A DNA stretch of 64,000 nt. It comes from Steinernema hermaphroditum. Taxonomy: Eukaryota; Nematoda; Chromadorea; Rhabditida; Steinernematidae. Both the position numbers and the translations under genes were made by a program. Location of the stretch: assembly GCA_030435675.1 (NCBI GenBank), contig CM059624.1:3000769-3064768 (forward strand), read 5' to 3'. This document shows, one piece after another, positions 34,922-46,583 of this stretch. How positions within the stretch are numbered: position 1 is the first letter of the stretch; every line of letters starts with the position of its first letter. The notes below the pieces were generated by a model, which was not told where the DNA came from, did not search any database, and saw nothing but the letters and a program-made list of their open reading frames with translations.

Positions 34922-36541
34922 TGTGATAAGCACATAAGTGTGTGTGTGTGTGTGTGTTTAGACGATGTAATGTGTTTAGACGATCGAAGAGAGGTGCTAG
35001 TATGCAGTATTCGCCGCGGCAGAGAGAGAGATGTGACTGAGAACACCAGACACGCACACATGTTATCGCCTTTTGCCGGCGTTTGCTTTGTGATAAAGAA
35101 TTAGTGACTGTGGTCGGAAGTGTCCATGATACCAATAGGCGTGAAGAAAAATTTCAAAGTTTTTTAGTTGTTTTCATGTCTTAGACACAAGATGTTATTT
35201 AATGCGTATAACGTAACCGGCTAACGAATAATAATTCGGACTTTATTGGATTAATGTGCTCAGTATCATAACAACTAATCGCAAAATACCACTTTACGAC
35301 AATATTTCAAGAATCAAAGATAAAGCAGAATATTATATATTATTAGATATTATAAGATTCGTGTCTCGAGGGCGAAAGGTAGGTCCCTCAATCGCTTTCT
35401 AAGAATGCGTCTGGCGGCTACTTTCTGGAAACGGATGTCCAGGTCGACACTTTGCGCACACCAGCAAGGTGAAAGACACATCTTTCGCACCAAGAGCCCT
35501 CTCTCTTCGAAAGATGTGGGAGCTCAGGCACGCATTGCAATACATTTATTTTGACCCAATGGAGAGGAAATGTCACACAGTGGCCGCTGGTCTTTTTCCT
35601 TCTTTTGAGTAGAGCACAACGCTGCTATCAGTATTCGCGGGTTAGGTAGCGGTGAAGAGTCTGATTCTGATTCTTGAAGCACATCAAATCCAAAGAACCA
35701 TTATCGGCGGCGGAGTGTAGCAACGTTGCAACGAGTTGGTGGCTTGCTGGGGGTGATGAAGAGTTTGTTGGCCAGATGGATGGAACTACGGGAACCTTGA
35801 TGCTTCCTTCTGGGGATCGATCATTGCTGGTATCACGGAAAGCCAAGAACGTCCGCTAACTCATTCTTTCCTCATTGGTGGTACTCTTGGCAAGGCGTTG
35901 GTACTACGGCTCCCTAGTGTTCCAGGTTTTCTGGGAGCAGGGGCAGTCATTGCGGTGGACGGTCAAGAACGACCGCTGAATCAACTCATTCGAGCAAAAG
36001 CGATTAGACGACCCAACCGATCGCTGAGGCAACAAATGAAAGCTGGAAATCGGTAGCAAGAGCATCCGTCTATAATGTGGTGTCATGTTGTCTCCTTTAG
36101 GCTTCCTTGTTTATTACAAGCACTCAAAACATCTCTCAACCTCAAAGTCACATTCAGAGAAATGGAGATTGTTGAGAAGTGGAGACCGGGGAAGAGAGAG
36201 GAACCGTTTATACGACCAGTCAAGGTCAGAAGTGATACAACATAATACATGACACTATATATACGGCGTGTAGACAGTAGACAGTCTGATGACGATCAGT
36301 GGGTGGCGGCGCTCGGTGACGCCGGGTTCTCCCCAACAGAGATCATCGCAATTTTCCATAATTTAACCATTTCAAAACGGAAAACGATTGTTTTTGATGT
36401 CTAATACAACCAGACATCAGTCTCATTACCCACATTACTCATGCGACATTATTTAATTTTGTAATTGCATTCAGTCGTCATAAATCTGATTTTACACTTT
36501 TCACCGCTATTCGGAACCATAGTTAATACACATTCTCGACG
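34922..36541. other. Spacer between the tandem duplication and the receptor pair
   Basis: No coding exon chain was found. A small inverted repeat pairs CACATCTTTCG (about 35,478) with CGAAAGATGTG (about 35,508) around a roughly 20-nt loop. Open frames near 35,628-35,859 overlap on both strands and show no motif. The final few hundred bases probably hold the receptor promoter. Confidence 0.4.
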
Positions 36542-37856
36542 ATGTGGCGTCCAGCTTACATAGCACAGTATTTTATTATCATCGTCGTGTCGATCGCCAA
36601 TATAGGCCTGGTCTTCATTCTACAACAAAGAGCCTCCTTAAAGGCACAATGTAAAGGAAATAACTATCTGGCGGTGTTTTTCATCGCCATACTTCTCGTC
36701 TCCCTTTCTTACCTACAGTACTCCATCGTTTGGCTTGTATTCACATTCAACCTCGTGGGCGACTTTCCTTTCAGCGGTGAACTATTCATGACCTCTGGAA
36801 ATCTAACTACTTCATTGAGAGTATTTTACGATGCTGTGACTATTATGATGTTATGCCATCGAATCGTATCCATCAGGGTACCCTTGTTCAAGTGCAAACT
36901 GAACTTCTTCACCGTCCTATTCGTTCCTGCAATCATCAGTTTATTACTCTTTATAACACTAATATACGATGGAGTCAATGTTATCGCAATAAGATCGGCA
37001 ACCTCCTCGTCCAAAGGCAAGACCTAGAAAACCCTGAGCTTAGCCTTACTAAGGTGCTTCAGATTGCATGCAGAATCTTGTACAAAAGTGCTCGGCAATA
37101 ACAACGATCTACAATCAGTTCTTCTTCCTAAGTCGTCTGATCTCATCTATACTAGTGGTTGGATTCGGTCTTATCTTCCACCTGTTCTACCGACAGTACA
37201 AGAAACAGCTAATGGTGATTCGTAAATCAAAGGTAAGTTTATCGCAACCTTGCCATGCCAAACGCCTAAGCCTTTAAATTCCTAAAGTAGCCTAAAATTG
37301 CTGTGTTTGAATCGGAGTTGTCGAACTGAATCGGATATTCGAACATTTATTGAAGAAGAAATTGTTAGCCACCACAGGGGACTGAACCCCCGACCCTCAG
37401 CATGGAAGGCAAGCGCACTGCCAATGAGTCCACTGGCTGAGTCAACCACTGGCTGTTTATTCTCACCTTACGGGCTGGAGTAATAGCTGCTAGTATTTTC
37501 ATAACCTGTATTTACGCTTGATAGATTGCCACTCTATAGATGTAGATTTGTACATCTTGCCTCTTAGGTGAATGAATTCGTGATCAGCGTGTTCTATCTC
37601 CGGGTGATATTGGAAGTTATTCCCTTTGCATGTGACAACATTCTTCGCAGAACGGTACAGTCCACAATGTCAAAGTCAAAGCAGTTACTGTCGACTTTAG
37701 GCTGATGTGAACCTGTCGGAGTACATTGGTGCTTATGGAGCTCTGGGCGGAACGCTCGATGTCTTTTTTTGCATATGCGCTTACTTCATTCCCATGCTGA
37801 GAAAGATGAAGAACAAAGCGGCTTCGAGGAGGATCAGCACTGTAAACGGCTGGTAG
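36542..37856 (+). CDS. Seven-helix chemoreceptor-like GPCR (predicted 295 aa)
   Basis: Four exons: 36542-37016, 37063-37232, 37568-37654, 37701-37856 (TAG). Intron 1 is a GC-AG intron (AAAG|GCAAGA...TTCAG, 46 bp); the other introns are GT-AG. Seven hydrophobic segments follow in order, from YFIIIVVSIANIGLVFIL near the N-terminus to YIGAYGALGGTLDVFFCICAYF near the end, with a basic C-terminal tail. A HRIVSIRVPLF stretch after helix 3 sits where DRY-like motifs occur. It fits the nematode serpentine chemoreceptor superfamily, most like the Sra/Srab type, but I cannot fix the family. It converges with the Srt-type receptor downstream. Confidence 0.7.
37365..37440 (-). pseudogene. tRNA-like sequence (Gly-UCC-like) inside a receptor intron
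   Basis: The minus strand shows a degenerate A-box (CAGCCAGTGGACTCATTGG), a TTCC anticodon-loop-like segment (GCCTTCCA), a strong T-arm (GGGGGTTCAGTCCCC) and complementary ends (CAGCCA / TGGCT). The anticodon stem has mismatches, so this is a decayed tRNA or the head of a tRNA-derived SINE rather than a working gene. It sits in intron 2 of the seven-helix receptor, on the opposite strand. Confidence 0.4.
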
Positions 37857-38078
37857 ACACAGTTCATCATGAATTCATCATCATTATATACACTCACAAC
37901 AAAACATGTGTTTTATTTCACAATGCTGATAAAGGTGGCCCGTCAAGACCCTGCTCCATGCCGTAATACAGTCGACACCCTAGCAGAATTGGGTTTTCTA
38001 CATCTGATGACATCCCACACACTTCTTCTGATCACTCTAAACAGGGCATCTTTCACTACCAGCCAAATATGTTTTGTC

Positions 38079-39756
38079 TTACGGTATTAAAGTGATATGA
38101 AGACATGGATATATTCCGCAGTTGAAAATCCACATCAGATTGAAGAAGAATTCGGCCCATTTCCAATCGGGCAGATAGAGGCCGTATACGTGCCATCCGA
38201 CGAGGAAAGTGGTTGTGTAGAAGGTGATAACTACTGCTTGTATCAAGATTTTAGCTTCGGTGCCATTGATCTTTACATAGTTCCTGGTTGAAACCGACGT
38301 CATGTGAACTTTTATTGTTCGCTGCAACAGAGAAGATGTGACAATAGCGCCTAGACATGAACCCCATTATGTCCTTACAGAGGTGGCCGGTCGGATGTTA
38401 CTAATTTGGCTCGAGTTAAGGTTCGGATCGGGGTACTCAAAAAATCCCCAAGTGCTTCTCTGACTCTTTCGCGCCAGTGTGGGGAGATTGTGGAGAGGCA
38501 GTTGTGCCTGTATGGGGCGCCCACTTTTTGGCTCCGTGTTCGAGTTCGTATTTTGATATCCTCTGATCTGGTAACATCAGTCGTTAATTGGTGTGTTTTA
38601 CGAAACTCAAAACTAATTTGAACATCGGCAAAAGTACATACAAATTTGACAACAGCATCTATGAGTCACTGAGTGAATGCACAAGGCCTCTAATCGCAAG
38701 GATGAATCACGGTGGTAATTTGTGTGAATAAAAACAAAAAGGTTACTGAGAACATTACAAATAGAAAATTGAAAGTCAGTGGGGTTTTAAAAATGTATGT
38801 TCCTCGGGGTTCTATGATCATTCGATTTCGATTTGGAAAATCCGTTGAATATGGAGTTGGCTGTAAAGGAAATGCACTTCAGCCCTCTATTAACTTAGTG
38901 AATCCAAGCCCAGCTCATATGTTGAGGCAAATGTGATTCCTCTCGGCTCCGGCTCAGTGATGTTTGACCGTATCAACACTTACCCTCAGAATGTGAGTCT
39001 TGTAAAAAATGCACAAATAACAAGCGACGCTTACTGCCAGCATGAAGCTCAAGCTGTACAGCTCCACATCAGAAACCGTTTGGCTCCATGGTGACTCATC
39101 GTATTCCCAACCAAAACTGGTGATATTGTAGATAACGCCGCAGAGCGGAGTCATATACATGATGAAGAACATTGAAGGAAAACTCCAACAAACCACAAGC
39201 TGTGCCTAGATTCTGCGCATTACAACAGAGCGTGATACCTAACTAATACCAGTAGGGCCCTTTTGTGGAAGAAAATGCCCATCTTAGCCGGAAAGCAAAC
39301 AAGTACCAGTCTGTTCAGAGCCAACAACAGAGTAAAAGGCCCAACACCAATCCAAGTACCGTTGACGATTCCACCAAATATCTGAAAGTATCTTCAAGGA
39401 CCAGAAGAGCCTACGGTAGTCTACCTTGTTGGCCCAAGGATCGAAAGTAGATTGTGCCAATGAGAATATACCGCCTATTGTGTGAACGGAGAGCTGAATG
39501 CAGTCGATGATGCCCATATGGAACATAATGCAGAACACAGGAGACGAGAAGAGCGGCACTGGTGACTTGATAATCTAGAGTAGTACAGTGAACTTTACGA
39601 AAGGAAAAGGGTTAAAAAGCACTACCATATGATCTGGATGCACTAAAATGCGATTATGTGATTGGTTACCTTTAAAATTATAACATAAATAGTTAGAAGA
39701 AGCACCGAAAGAACGACATATACGGCTCCGATAGCTTTATCCTCGGAGAGGGCCAT
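38079..39756 (-). CDS. Srt-type seven-helix chemoreceptor (predicted 277 aa)
   Basis: Five exons (minus order): 39756-39670, 39574-39425, 39381-39250, 39205-38984, 38321-38079 (TAA); all have lengths divisible by three. After an N-terminal helix the sequence CIMFHMGIIDCIQLSVHTI, then TWIGVGPFTLLLALNRLV, follow the pattern of the nematode Srt chemoreceptor family (cYkiMf-LGiiD and LALNR). The last exon supplies helices 6 and 7 (LIQAVVITFYTTTFLVGW; FFFNLMWIFNCGIYPCLHI). Srt receptors are expressed in sensory neurons and detect small molecules; the ligand is unknown. The last intron is about 660 bp and holds nothing recognisable. No inactivating change is visible. Confidence 0.8.
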
Positions 39757-40327
39757 CTTGTAACTCTCTACCTGGGTCAAAGGCGGAAAAATAATATCTT
39801 ATATACTGTAAAAAGGGAACTTTTATAATGTGGGAACGAGTTCAACTGTATGTCGAAAAGACAAAGGGAGCTCACAATCTGGTTCACATAGATCTCTGGT
39901 TCCAAAATGCCACTTTAAAAGTTGTAATGAATACGGCCGCAAGCTCTCTAAGCGTTCGGAGCATTCGGATAATGGTCGGTTACATCATTCTCCTAGAACT
40001 TGGCTAATTCTAGAGTCACTAAGTACAGGTGTTACAAGTCTTACAAGTCACTAAGTACAGCTATTACAGGGGGACATCCAAAAAAGCGGTCAAGAACGAC
40101 GCTAGTGACATGTGTGATAAGTTCCTTGTTTTTCCATGTTCATACGCATTTTGTTTTCACATAGACAGGTATGAATTTTTTATGCATCTTAGACTATGTG
40201 TAAAACCAAGGTGCGTCTAGTGAAGTTCCGATTGAGTGTTGACTAATACTGAAAAGTAAACACAGGTGAAGTGGTAGACGAGGACAACAGCCAAGACACT
40301 GAGTCACAACTTTCACGTTCGGGTGGG

Positions 40328-40616
40328 TCACAACTGATCCCAGGACATCCGATCCCATGGAAAACTAATCCCATCGACAAGTGATCCCACAATGAGACAC
40401 AAATATGGTCGAGACGATTATGGGAAAGTTCCGCGGATGGGTAAATTCCGTTCCGCGGAACTTTCCCATCCGCGGAATTTACCCGATACCGGTCGAGACT
40501 TAAGGTAATCTGCTCTGGAACAGCAAGGGCCAAAAGCGGTAATTACAGATTGTTTAGTTGGAAGAGGGAAATCTATTTGGACATCGTGGGATCACTTGTC
40601 TTAGGATCAGTTGTGA
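40328..40616. repeat. MITE-like element with 20-bp terminal inverted repeats
   Basis: 40328-40347 and 40597-40616 are inverted copies matching at 18 of 20 positions (TCACAACTGATCC...). Related TGATCCCA words recur inside the left part. The centre contains a strong hairpin: a 15-bp perfect stem (40422-40436 with 40453-40467) and a second 12-bp pairing (40439-40450 with 40473-40484) built on TTCCGCGGAA. No coding potential. No clear target duplication was seen. Confidence 0.55.
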
Positions 40617-41253
40617 TGATGCCTTCACGTTGATCTTCTGCTAGCATCAACTGGAGACTGAAGTATCCGATTACAGCGATCAGCTATTACATCAGTGTTA
40701 GCCAACATTGCAGGTAGAAAGGCGAGAAGCTGAATCCAACGGAGGGGCGACGTTGATGAAATTCGGAGTTTCAGCGAGATTTTGGATTCGCATGGGTTGT
40801 CGAGTTGTGATGATTTTCTTGATGGCACATAATTTTTATGGACATTTTTGCATTTTGGAGCTAGTTGTGCCAGGATAATGTCCAAATGAACACTTCCCAT
40901 TTAGTGTAATGAATAATACTCCGTCATAATGCCTCCAGAACTTCACAATCCACCGATTGATCTTCGACGTTTCATACCTGTTCTTCAGGGGTGCCCTGCT
41001 CACAATCGGCATATATATGGAATGCCAATGTAAGTACAGGTTTTTCCCAGATATTGAAAGTGAGATCAATTCATCCACTTCACTACTGGTGTGTGATTTG
41101 CGATTGCTTTCAGATGTTTGGCGCGATGATTTCGAAATTTCCAACATTGTCTTCGGCCTCCTTTTGCACATGTTGCACCCAGAGATGTTATTCGAGTCTC
41201 GAAATTTCGAGCAATTTCTTCGATCTTTCGATCTCGATCCCGATCCCGATCCC

Positions 41254-41345
41254 GAGTCTCGAAAAGTTTCGATCCCGATCCCGATCTTCGATCTCGAGAC
41301 TCGAAAAGTTTCGATCCCGATCCCGATCTTCGATCTCGAGACTCG
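41254..41345. repeat. 42-bp tandem repeat (two full units plus part)
   Basis: The unit, beginning GAGTCTCGAAAAGTTTCGAT, recurs at 41254, 41296 and 41338 with a 42-bp period. It is itself made of CGATCCCGATCCCGATC and TCGAGACTCGA palindromic words, and the flanks (41,190-41,253 and 41,346-41,400) contain decayed copies. Because 42 is a multiple of three, the array is open in more than one frame, which explains long frames here. I do not take these as genes. Confidence 0.8.
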
Positions 41346-41508
41346 GCGAAATGTCGATCCGACCCCGAGTCTCGAAAATTTTTGGGGAAAGATCGGGAAA
41401 TTTGGGTCCCGTTGGGAAAAATTTTCCCACTTCCTACAGTAGCATCTACGTTATCATCCCCCTATCATCTCCAGGTACTCTTTGCTTTCGCTTATTCAAC
41501 GTTCTTGA

Positions 41509-41712
41509 ATGTCTATTCTCGTTCAGATGACACATAAGCACGACATTTACAAGTACTTTGATGACTTTGACGATGAGTATTGGCTGTGTAAAGCCCCAGG
41601 ATGTGGACAAAAGATCAAGAAGAACAAATCAAAATCTTTGAACAGGTGCAACTTGCACCTGTTCAAAGATTCCAATATTGTTGTTCGTCCTATCTGTTGG
41701 CAAAGACTTTGA
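41509..41712 (+). pseudogene. BED-type zinc-finger-like fragment
   Basis: An open frame preceded by TTCAG at 41522-41526 encodes IYKYFDDFDDEYWLCKAPGC followed by GQKIKKNKSKSLN, NLHL. Aromatic residues followed by W-L-C-x4-C, basic residues and NLxxHL are the layout of BED zinc fingers, which head hAT transposases and some transcription factors. Only one possible His ligand is seen before the frame ends, and no hAT transposase follows, so this is probably a domain fragment or a single exon. The NLHL part coincides with a 39-nt palindrome. Confidence 0.4.
41633..41671. repeat. Perfect 39-nt palindrome (19-bp arms, 1-nt centre)
   Basis: AATCTTTGAACAGGTGCAA (41633-41651) is followed by one C and then its exact reverse complement (41653-41671). 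A 19-bp perfect palindrome with a single-base centre is very unlikely by chance. It lies over the C-terminal half of the BED-like reading frame and contains two CAGGTG-type E-box words. Confidence 0.9.
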
Positions 41713-42291
41713 CGGCCTGTCAGAAAACATGTGCATCCTGTTTTCGACATAAATTCGACATTCGACATTCGCCTTTTCAACAGTTGGAATTTAGACCGTT
41801 CTTTTTTTGCGATTTGAGCCGTCCACCGTTTTTGAGAATTTCAACTGAAACCCTTGAGATTTTCCCATTGAAACCATTTCCTTTTATTTTAAGCGTTGTT
41901 CTTTTGGCATTTCGTGCTAGCCTCTTTTTTCGTATTGCAAACAGGCGCCAGTGTTCATTTGGTTCGGACAGTCCCTTATATATCCAGGAGACAAGCACCG
42001 TTTCGCAAATCAATAAATGTCGCCCCCTCAAAGGCGGAATGCCTCGTGTTGATCGATATGAGGCGCGAGGCGAAGCAACGCCAAAGGAGGATAACGAACA
42101 TTGGACGAATACGGCTTTTCAAACGCTGAGCCGCATTTGGTTCGCAGCTGGAGTTTATTACCCACGAGTGCATTGGCGAACCTGCTCGCCGTGAGATTTT
42201 GTTATGTAGTTAGGCCTTAGGTCCGGTACTGCTGGCTCTTTTCTATAAGACTGTGTTTCAGGTTTATTCCAAAATTTCGTCTACTTTATGC

Positions 42292-43667
42292 ATGGATAAC
42301 TCCCGAAAGCGCACACATCCGTCCTCTGATAGGAGCCGCAATCGTCTATCATCATCAAGGGACCCTCGCACAGTGAATTCCAAACAACGTAAAGCAGAAA
42401 AACGTAAAGACCACTGAATTAACATGCGTTTATTTGGTGTTTTTTAGCACAAACGAGCCAGGAACGCCCTGCAGAACAACCGGCTGCTTCAGGCACTCCA
42501 GATAAAAGTAGGTTGACAGCGCTGACCAACGTGCAAACATAACGATATTCAGCAAATGAAGAGTGTAACAACTTCGCTAACATCTCCAACGACATCATCT
42601 ATGACATTGTACACCAGGCGATGAGTCACTTAACGCTGGAAATGGAATGGAGAGCGATTCCAAACACTCGTTCACATTCCGAAGCCAAGGACTACTGGCA
42701 CTCCTGCCGCGATGGCTTGTTGGCCCTTCAGCGACTGCATCATTCTCCCTGGAAGGCCCTGCTGGACGCGCATAAGACGTACAGCCTGCAGGCGCATTTT
42801 GGTTGTGATGCGGAAGCGCTGCCCTACAGAATAACCTACTACGAGCGTGGGACTGATCCAGAAGTGGAATACCCGCTTTCAGTTATATCTGAAGACCTAC
42901 GGTTCAGCAACACCAAATCATATTCATATTTTTATCCTTCGGCGACTACCACTTGGACCCACTATCAGCAGTTCAGACAATACACCAGGAGGCTGTCGAT
43001 CCTCGCTCCTCAACTTTATGGAAAGCTGGATCTTATGTGGCATTTCTTGATCCCGACTGAAATCCTCGACGCATTTGGAACTGACTTCCACACGATCACG
43101 TGGCGAAGCTGCTGTTTCGAGCGCAAGGAAATGGACTTTTTCAAGCGACAGATTGCGGATTCCAGGCAGCTACATACCCTTTCTATTTCTGTGTTCCGTC
43201 TTCCGGAAGAGAAGAAGAGGACCTTTGCTAGCATGGATCTACCGGGTCGCGTGTTTGAGCTGGAAGGCAACGACCCAAACTGGATGGACTATGCCGACAG
43301 GATGGCTGAGATGCGATCTCATTTCATCGAATTCGTTACGAGACCCCATTTCTGTCATTTAACGATTTATGAGCTGATCATGGATATGGACATATTACGA
43401 GCAGCGATTGAAGACTGGAAGCGAAAGCGTTTTTTTGCTGTTAAGCACCAGTCTATATATGGACTTACTGATCTCACCAAGCCCCGTTTTGCCGGCCAAT
43501 TAGGATTTCGAGGCAAACAGCGGATTGTTGTCGAACACGGCCGTTATGTTCTAAAGAAAGCGCATCCGCAACGCAGAGACTATGAAATCACGGTTGCTCT
43601 GGATGTCAAAGACAATGGCGGCTTGAGGAGGTTCGACATGCATTTCTCTCGCACTGAGGTGGAATAA
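42292..43667 (+). CDS. F-box-like protein of unknown role (predicted 428 aa)
   Basis: Three exons: 42292-42403, 42448-42507, 42553-43667 (TAA), joined in phase 1 at both introns. A basic, Ser/Arg-rich N-terminus (RKRTHPSSDRSRNR) leads to FANISNDIIYDIVHQAM, which has the spacing of an F-box start (Lp-diiydIl). The remainder has no internal repeat obvious to me but is rich in Leu/Trp/Tyr and resembles the C-terminal, substrate-facing halves of nematode F-box families. If it is an F-box protein, it would recruit targets to an SCF ubiquitin ligase. That assignment is tentative; the gene model itself is strong because the last exon is open for 1,115 nt. Confidence 0.7.
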
Positions 43668-44695
43668 ATGGTATTTGTTGTCATATATGTTCTCATATAT
43701 GTACTGAGATGGAATAGATTTTCTTTTCCGTTGATGTTTGAATTCGTATTGTTCACATATATGTCCGGTGTTGTGCGAAAAGGTTGTTGTTGTTACCAAT
43801 TCATGGTGTCTAACATATAAATACAAAAAGTGGCAAGATAGTTGTTCATGGGAAGTTTGCTATCGTCGATAAAGGAGAGAAAATGGTGAACCTCGCCAAC
43901 ATGCACCTTTTTCGACCTTTGTGTCATAACGAGAGTCGTACAGTTCGTGTGTTCGCATTGGGTTTTCGGTTCGGCTGGTTGAAAGTTTCGAAATTGGGTT
44001 CGCGTCGGATAGATGGTCAACGCGAACAACCGATCTCATCGACGAGTCAACAAAGAGGAAACCCATGAAAACTACAAATCTATCTGTGTGCTGCCTGTGC
44101 GAGAATTGGACAGATCGATTTGGAATTGGATATGGAACTTGAAAGAAAGTGCAGTTCGTTTTCTGACAGCAGGTTGTATATGGATACAGTAACAAGACTT
44201 AAAAATTGTGAACTTTTAAATCTCAAAACCGATCCTCACCAGGGACAACAACTAGTTCTTTTAATTTAGGGACAAAAGTGATGTTTCTTGCTGCGCTAAT
44301 TCGCATCTTGAAGGGTGCAGGCGCGTTCCCTTTCCTATGTCCATATAACTGGTCATCAGTCGATTAGAGAGGAAATTAGCGTGATGGAGAGGGTCGGCCA
44401 TCGCGGCACGCTCTCATAGAGGGCGATATTACACGAAAGCGTTGCGTTGCTGAGGTTACGCGCCCTTGGGAGAGAAGCAGTGGCACATGCGTCGTCAGCG
44501 CTGTCACTGTCACCGAGGAATATGCTGCCTTAGTAATCTGTTTGCACATTTCTTGTGAGTGATCATAATTTCTGTTTGTTTTTCTGCTCGTTGTTATGGG
44601 ACGTTATCCATTTAAAATGCGAGATTACTGTAAACTATTCATGTGTAAAGAGTGTATGGAGCTTTACTCTAGTAAAGTGATTTAGTTTCGTTGTT

Positions 44696-45085
44696 GTTTT
44701 GTATGTCAAGGTTTTCGTTGTTCCGAAAGATGTCAAAATTGACCACAAAAACATACGACTGATTCTGGAACGCGCCTTAGTAAACACGAAAAACATCGAC
44801 TGGCGGCTCCAGCAGGAGCGAATAAGACATTCGAATGGTGTGAGGCCTAACTCCCGGGGTTTTGGGCAAAGGTGTTTGGCCGTCAAACTCGCCTGATTGG
44901 GACACGTCAACTTTTCCATCTGGAGCATCATGGAGCAAAAAGCCTGCGTAATCAAGCACAAATCATTCACTGGATTCACTCAAACGCTCTCTGAAGAAGG
45001 CCTGAGACGAAAACCACACGCGCATGTTCGAAAAGTATACAAAATTATAGAGCGCATGTTCAAGAATTTACAGAACCGTCCTTAG
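44696..45085 (+). pseudogene. Decayed mariner transposase fragment
   Basis: One frame reads VKVFVVPKDVKIDHKNIRLI and then WRLQQERIRHSNG; another continues VWPSNSPDWD; a third reads VNFSIWSIMEQKACVIKHKS. In mariner transposases these occur in one frame as the F-VPxGVKI block, the WxLQQD...H block, the WPxxSPDLNP block with a catalytic Asp, and the SIWSILExKAC block. The fragment is therefore a C-terminal half of a transposase broken by at least two frameshifts. No terminal repeats were found for it. Confidence 0.6.
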
Positions 45086-45275
45086 GCGTGCATAGCCGCT
45101 GCAAGCGGAAATCTTTAATGTGATCAAGTGCATTTCGTGCATCAGAACTTCCTGTTTCATTTGTTCTTAGAGGTTCTTGACTGCTTCGTCGTGTGACAGT
45201 TTTCGTGGATCACTCTGTAATGTCTCTCTTCCGGTTTCAGGAAACTAATCCGAAGAGCCTGTACTAATCATCGAT

Positions 45276-46453
45276 ATGGATTACCGTAAAGAAGACGAAT
45301 CCCGAGCAGAACGTACTGCTAATTTTTTCTTCGATTTGTATAGGGCGGAAACACAGCCAAGCGGCGAAGAAAGCAATACAGAGGTAATGAATTGTAATTT
45401 TAAAATGTCAGAAAAGTTTTCGTTTTTTATTCTCGCTTTCAGTTTTCAATTTCATTGACAGCACCGAGTGTGAGTTGAGATTAAAAATGGCTGACATGAA
45501 CATCGAAAACTTACAAAGGTCCTGTAGCTTAAGAACGTGTAGCAGAAATGTCCATGAAAAACATGGTCTTTAGGAATCGATATGAAGACCAATTTCAATA
45601 AAATTTAAGCGTCAGAGTAATTTTTAGACATCAAAAGAATGTAAGGATGGAACAGTGGACAGAAGCCATGAGTCAAGCGAAGATCGACAGGACAATGAAG
45701 CCGAGCCTAGTGACGAACGTCCGGAAGCTGGCATGGAGGTTAGTTGATATTCATTTGTTTTATTAGATCTTCCATTTCTGTTCATCTCGTCTAAAGCGAT
45801 TTTAAAAATGGCTAATGCATCATGAGCAGAAACGGTGCTATGCGCATTTTTGGCGCCGCAGGATGCCAGACAATAATTAATGTTTATACATTACTTCAGC
45901 CCAACGAGCAACAAGAACAAGACGCACACGAAGATTCTGTGGAGCAAGAATCATATGGAAATGAGTCTGATGGAAATGAACCCATGGTAAGGAAGGTTCA
46001 TGTTGGGGTTACTATCGATGGTTTACTTAGTATCGTGTTACTATTGCAGAGTTCATTATCTTCGGAGAGCAGTTTTGATAATCAACCACAAACGAGAAGC
46101 ACCAGAGTCTACCGGAAAGAAAAGAGACTTGTTGAGCGCCGATACAAGGAGCTGTCAAAGAAGTGCAGAAAGGTAACTTATTTCATCCAGTGGCCATAGT
46201 GCCATGAAATATTTTAGGTACAGCGCTTCGCACTCAAAGAGAGAGCTCGGTTGCGGAAAATCAAGATTCCCGCTCAAGGTCCCAGTGAGGAAGTTGATGA
46301 GTTAGAAAGCGAGATGCGATGGACGGGCAACCAAGTTCAAAGGGTATTCAAAACGATGTTTATTATATGAGACCTCGGTTGTTTTAGATGTCCGGGATCG
46401 TCAGCAGGGTCAGAAATGAGCTGAAAGAAATGCGCGATATTTCGAAGCCGTGA
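45276..46453 (+). CDS. Small acidic/basic coiled-coil protein (predicted 206 aa)
   Basis: Six exons, all phase 0: 45276-45383, 45628-45738, 45900-45986, 46050-46172, 46218-46343, 46388-46453 (TGA). The first half is acidic and disordered (Glu/Asp/Ser-rich). Exons 4-5 encode a basic helix (YRKEKRLVERRYKELSKKCR, then ALKERARLRK), and exons 5-6 another heptad-like stretch. The arrangement recalls small INO80-complex coiled-coil subunits, but similarity is too weak to name one. A TTTCAG 36 bp before the ATG may be a spliced-leader acceptor. AATAAA at 46493 fits its 3' end. A micro-exon inside the long first intron cannot be excluded. Confidence 0.65.
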
Positions 46454-46583
46454 TTGCGTTGCTCTGTTGTTGTGGCCACAGAATTCTATCAAATAAAAAA
46501 CTTATGATGATATGTGAGGCAGTGGTGATTATACAAGGAAATGCTTTCGACATCAAAACACAAATGGTAGAATATGTGATGTA

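Noticed and set aside
40957..41530. Frames of 161 and 179 codons
   Set aside because: They run through the 42-bp tandem repeat, whose length keeps frames open; no domain seen.
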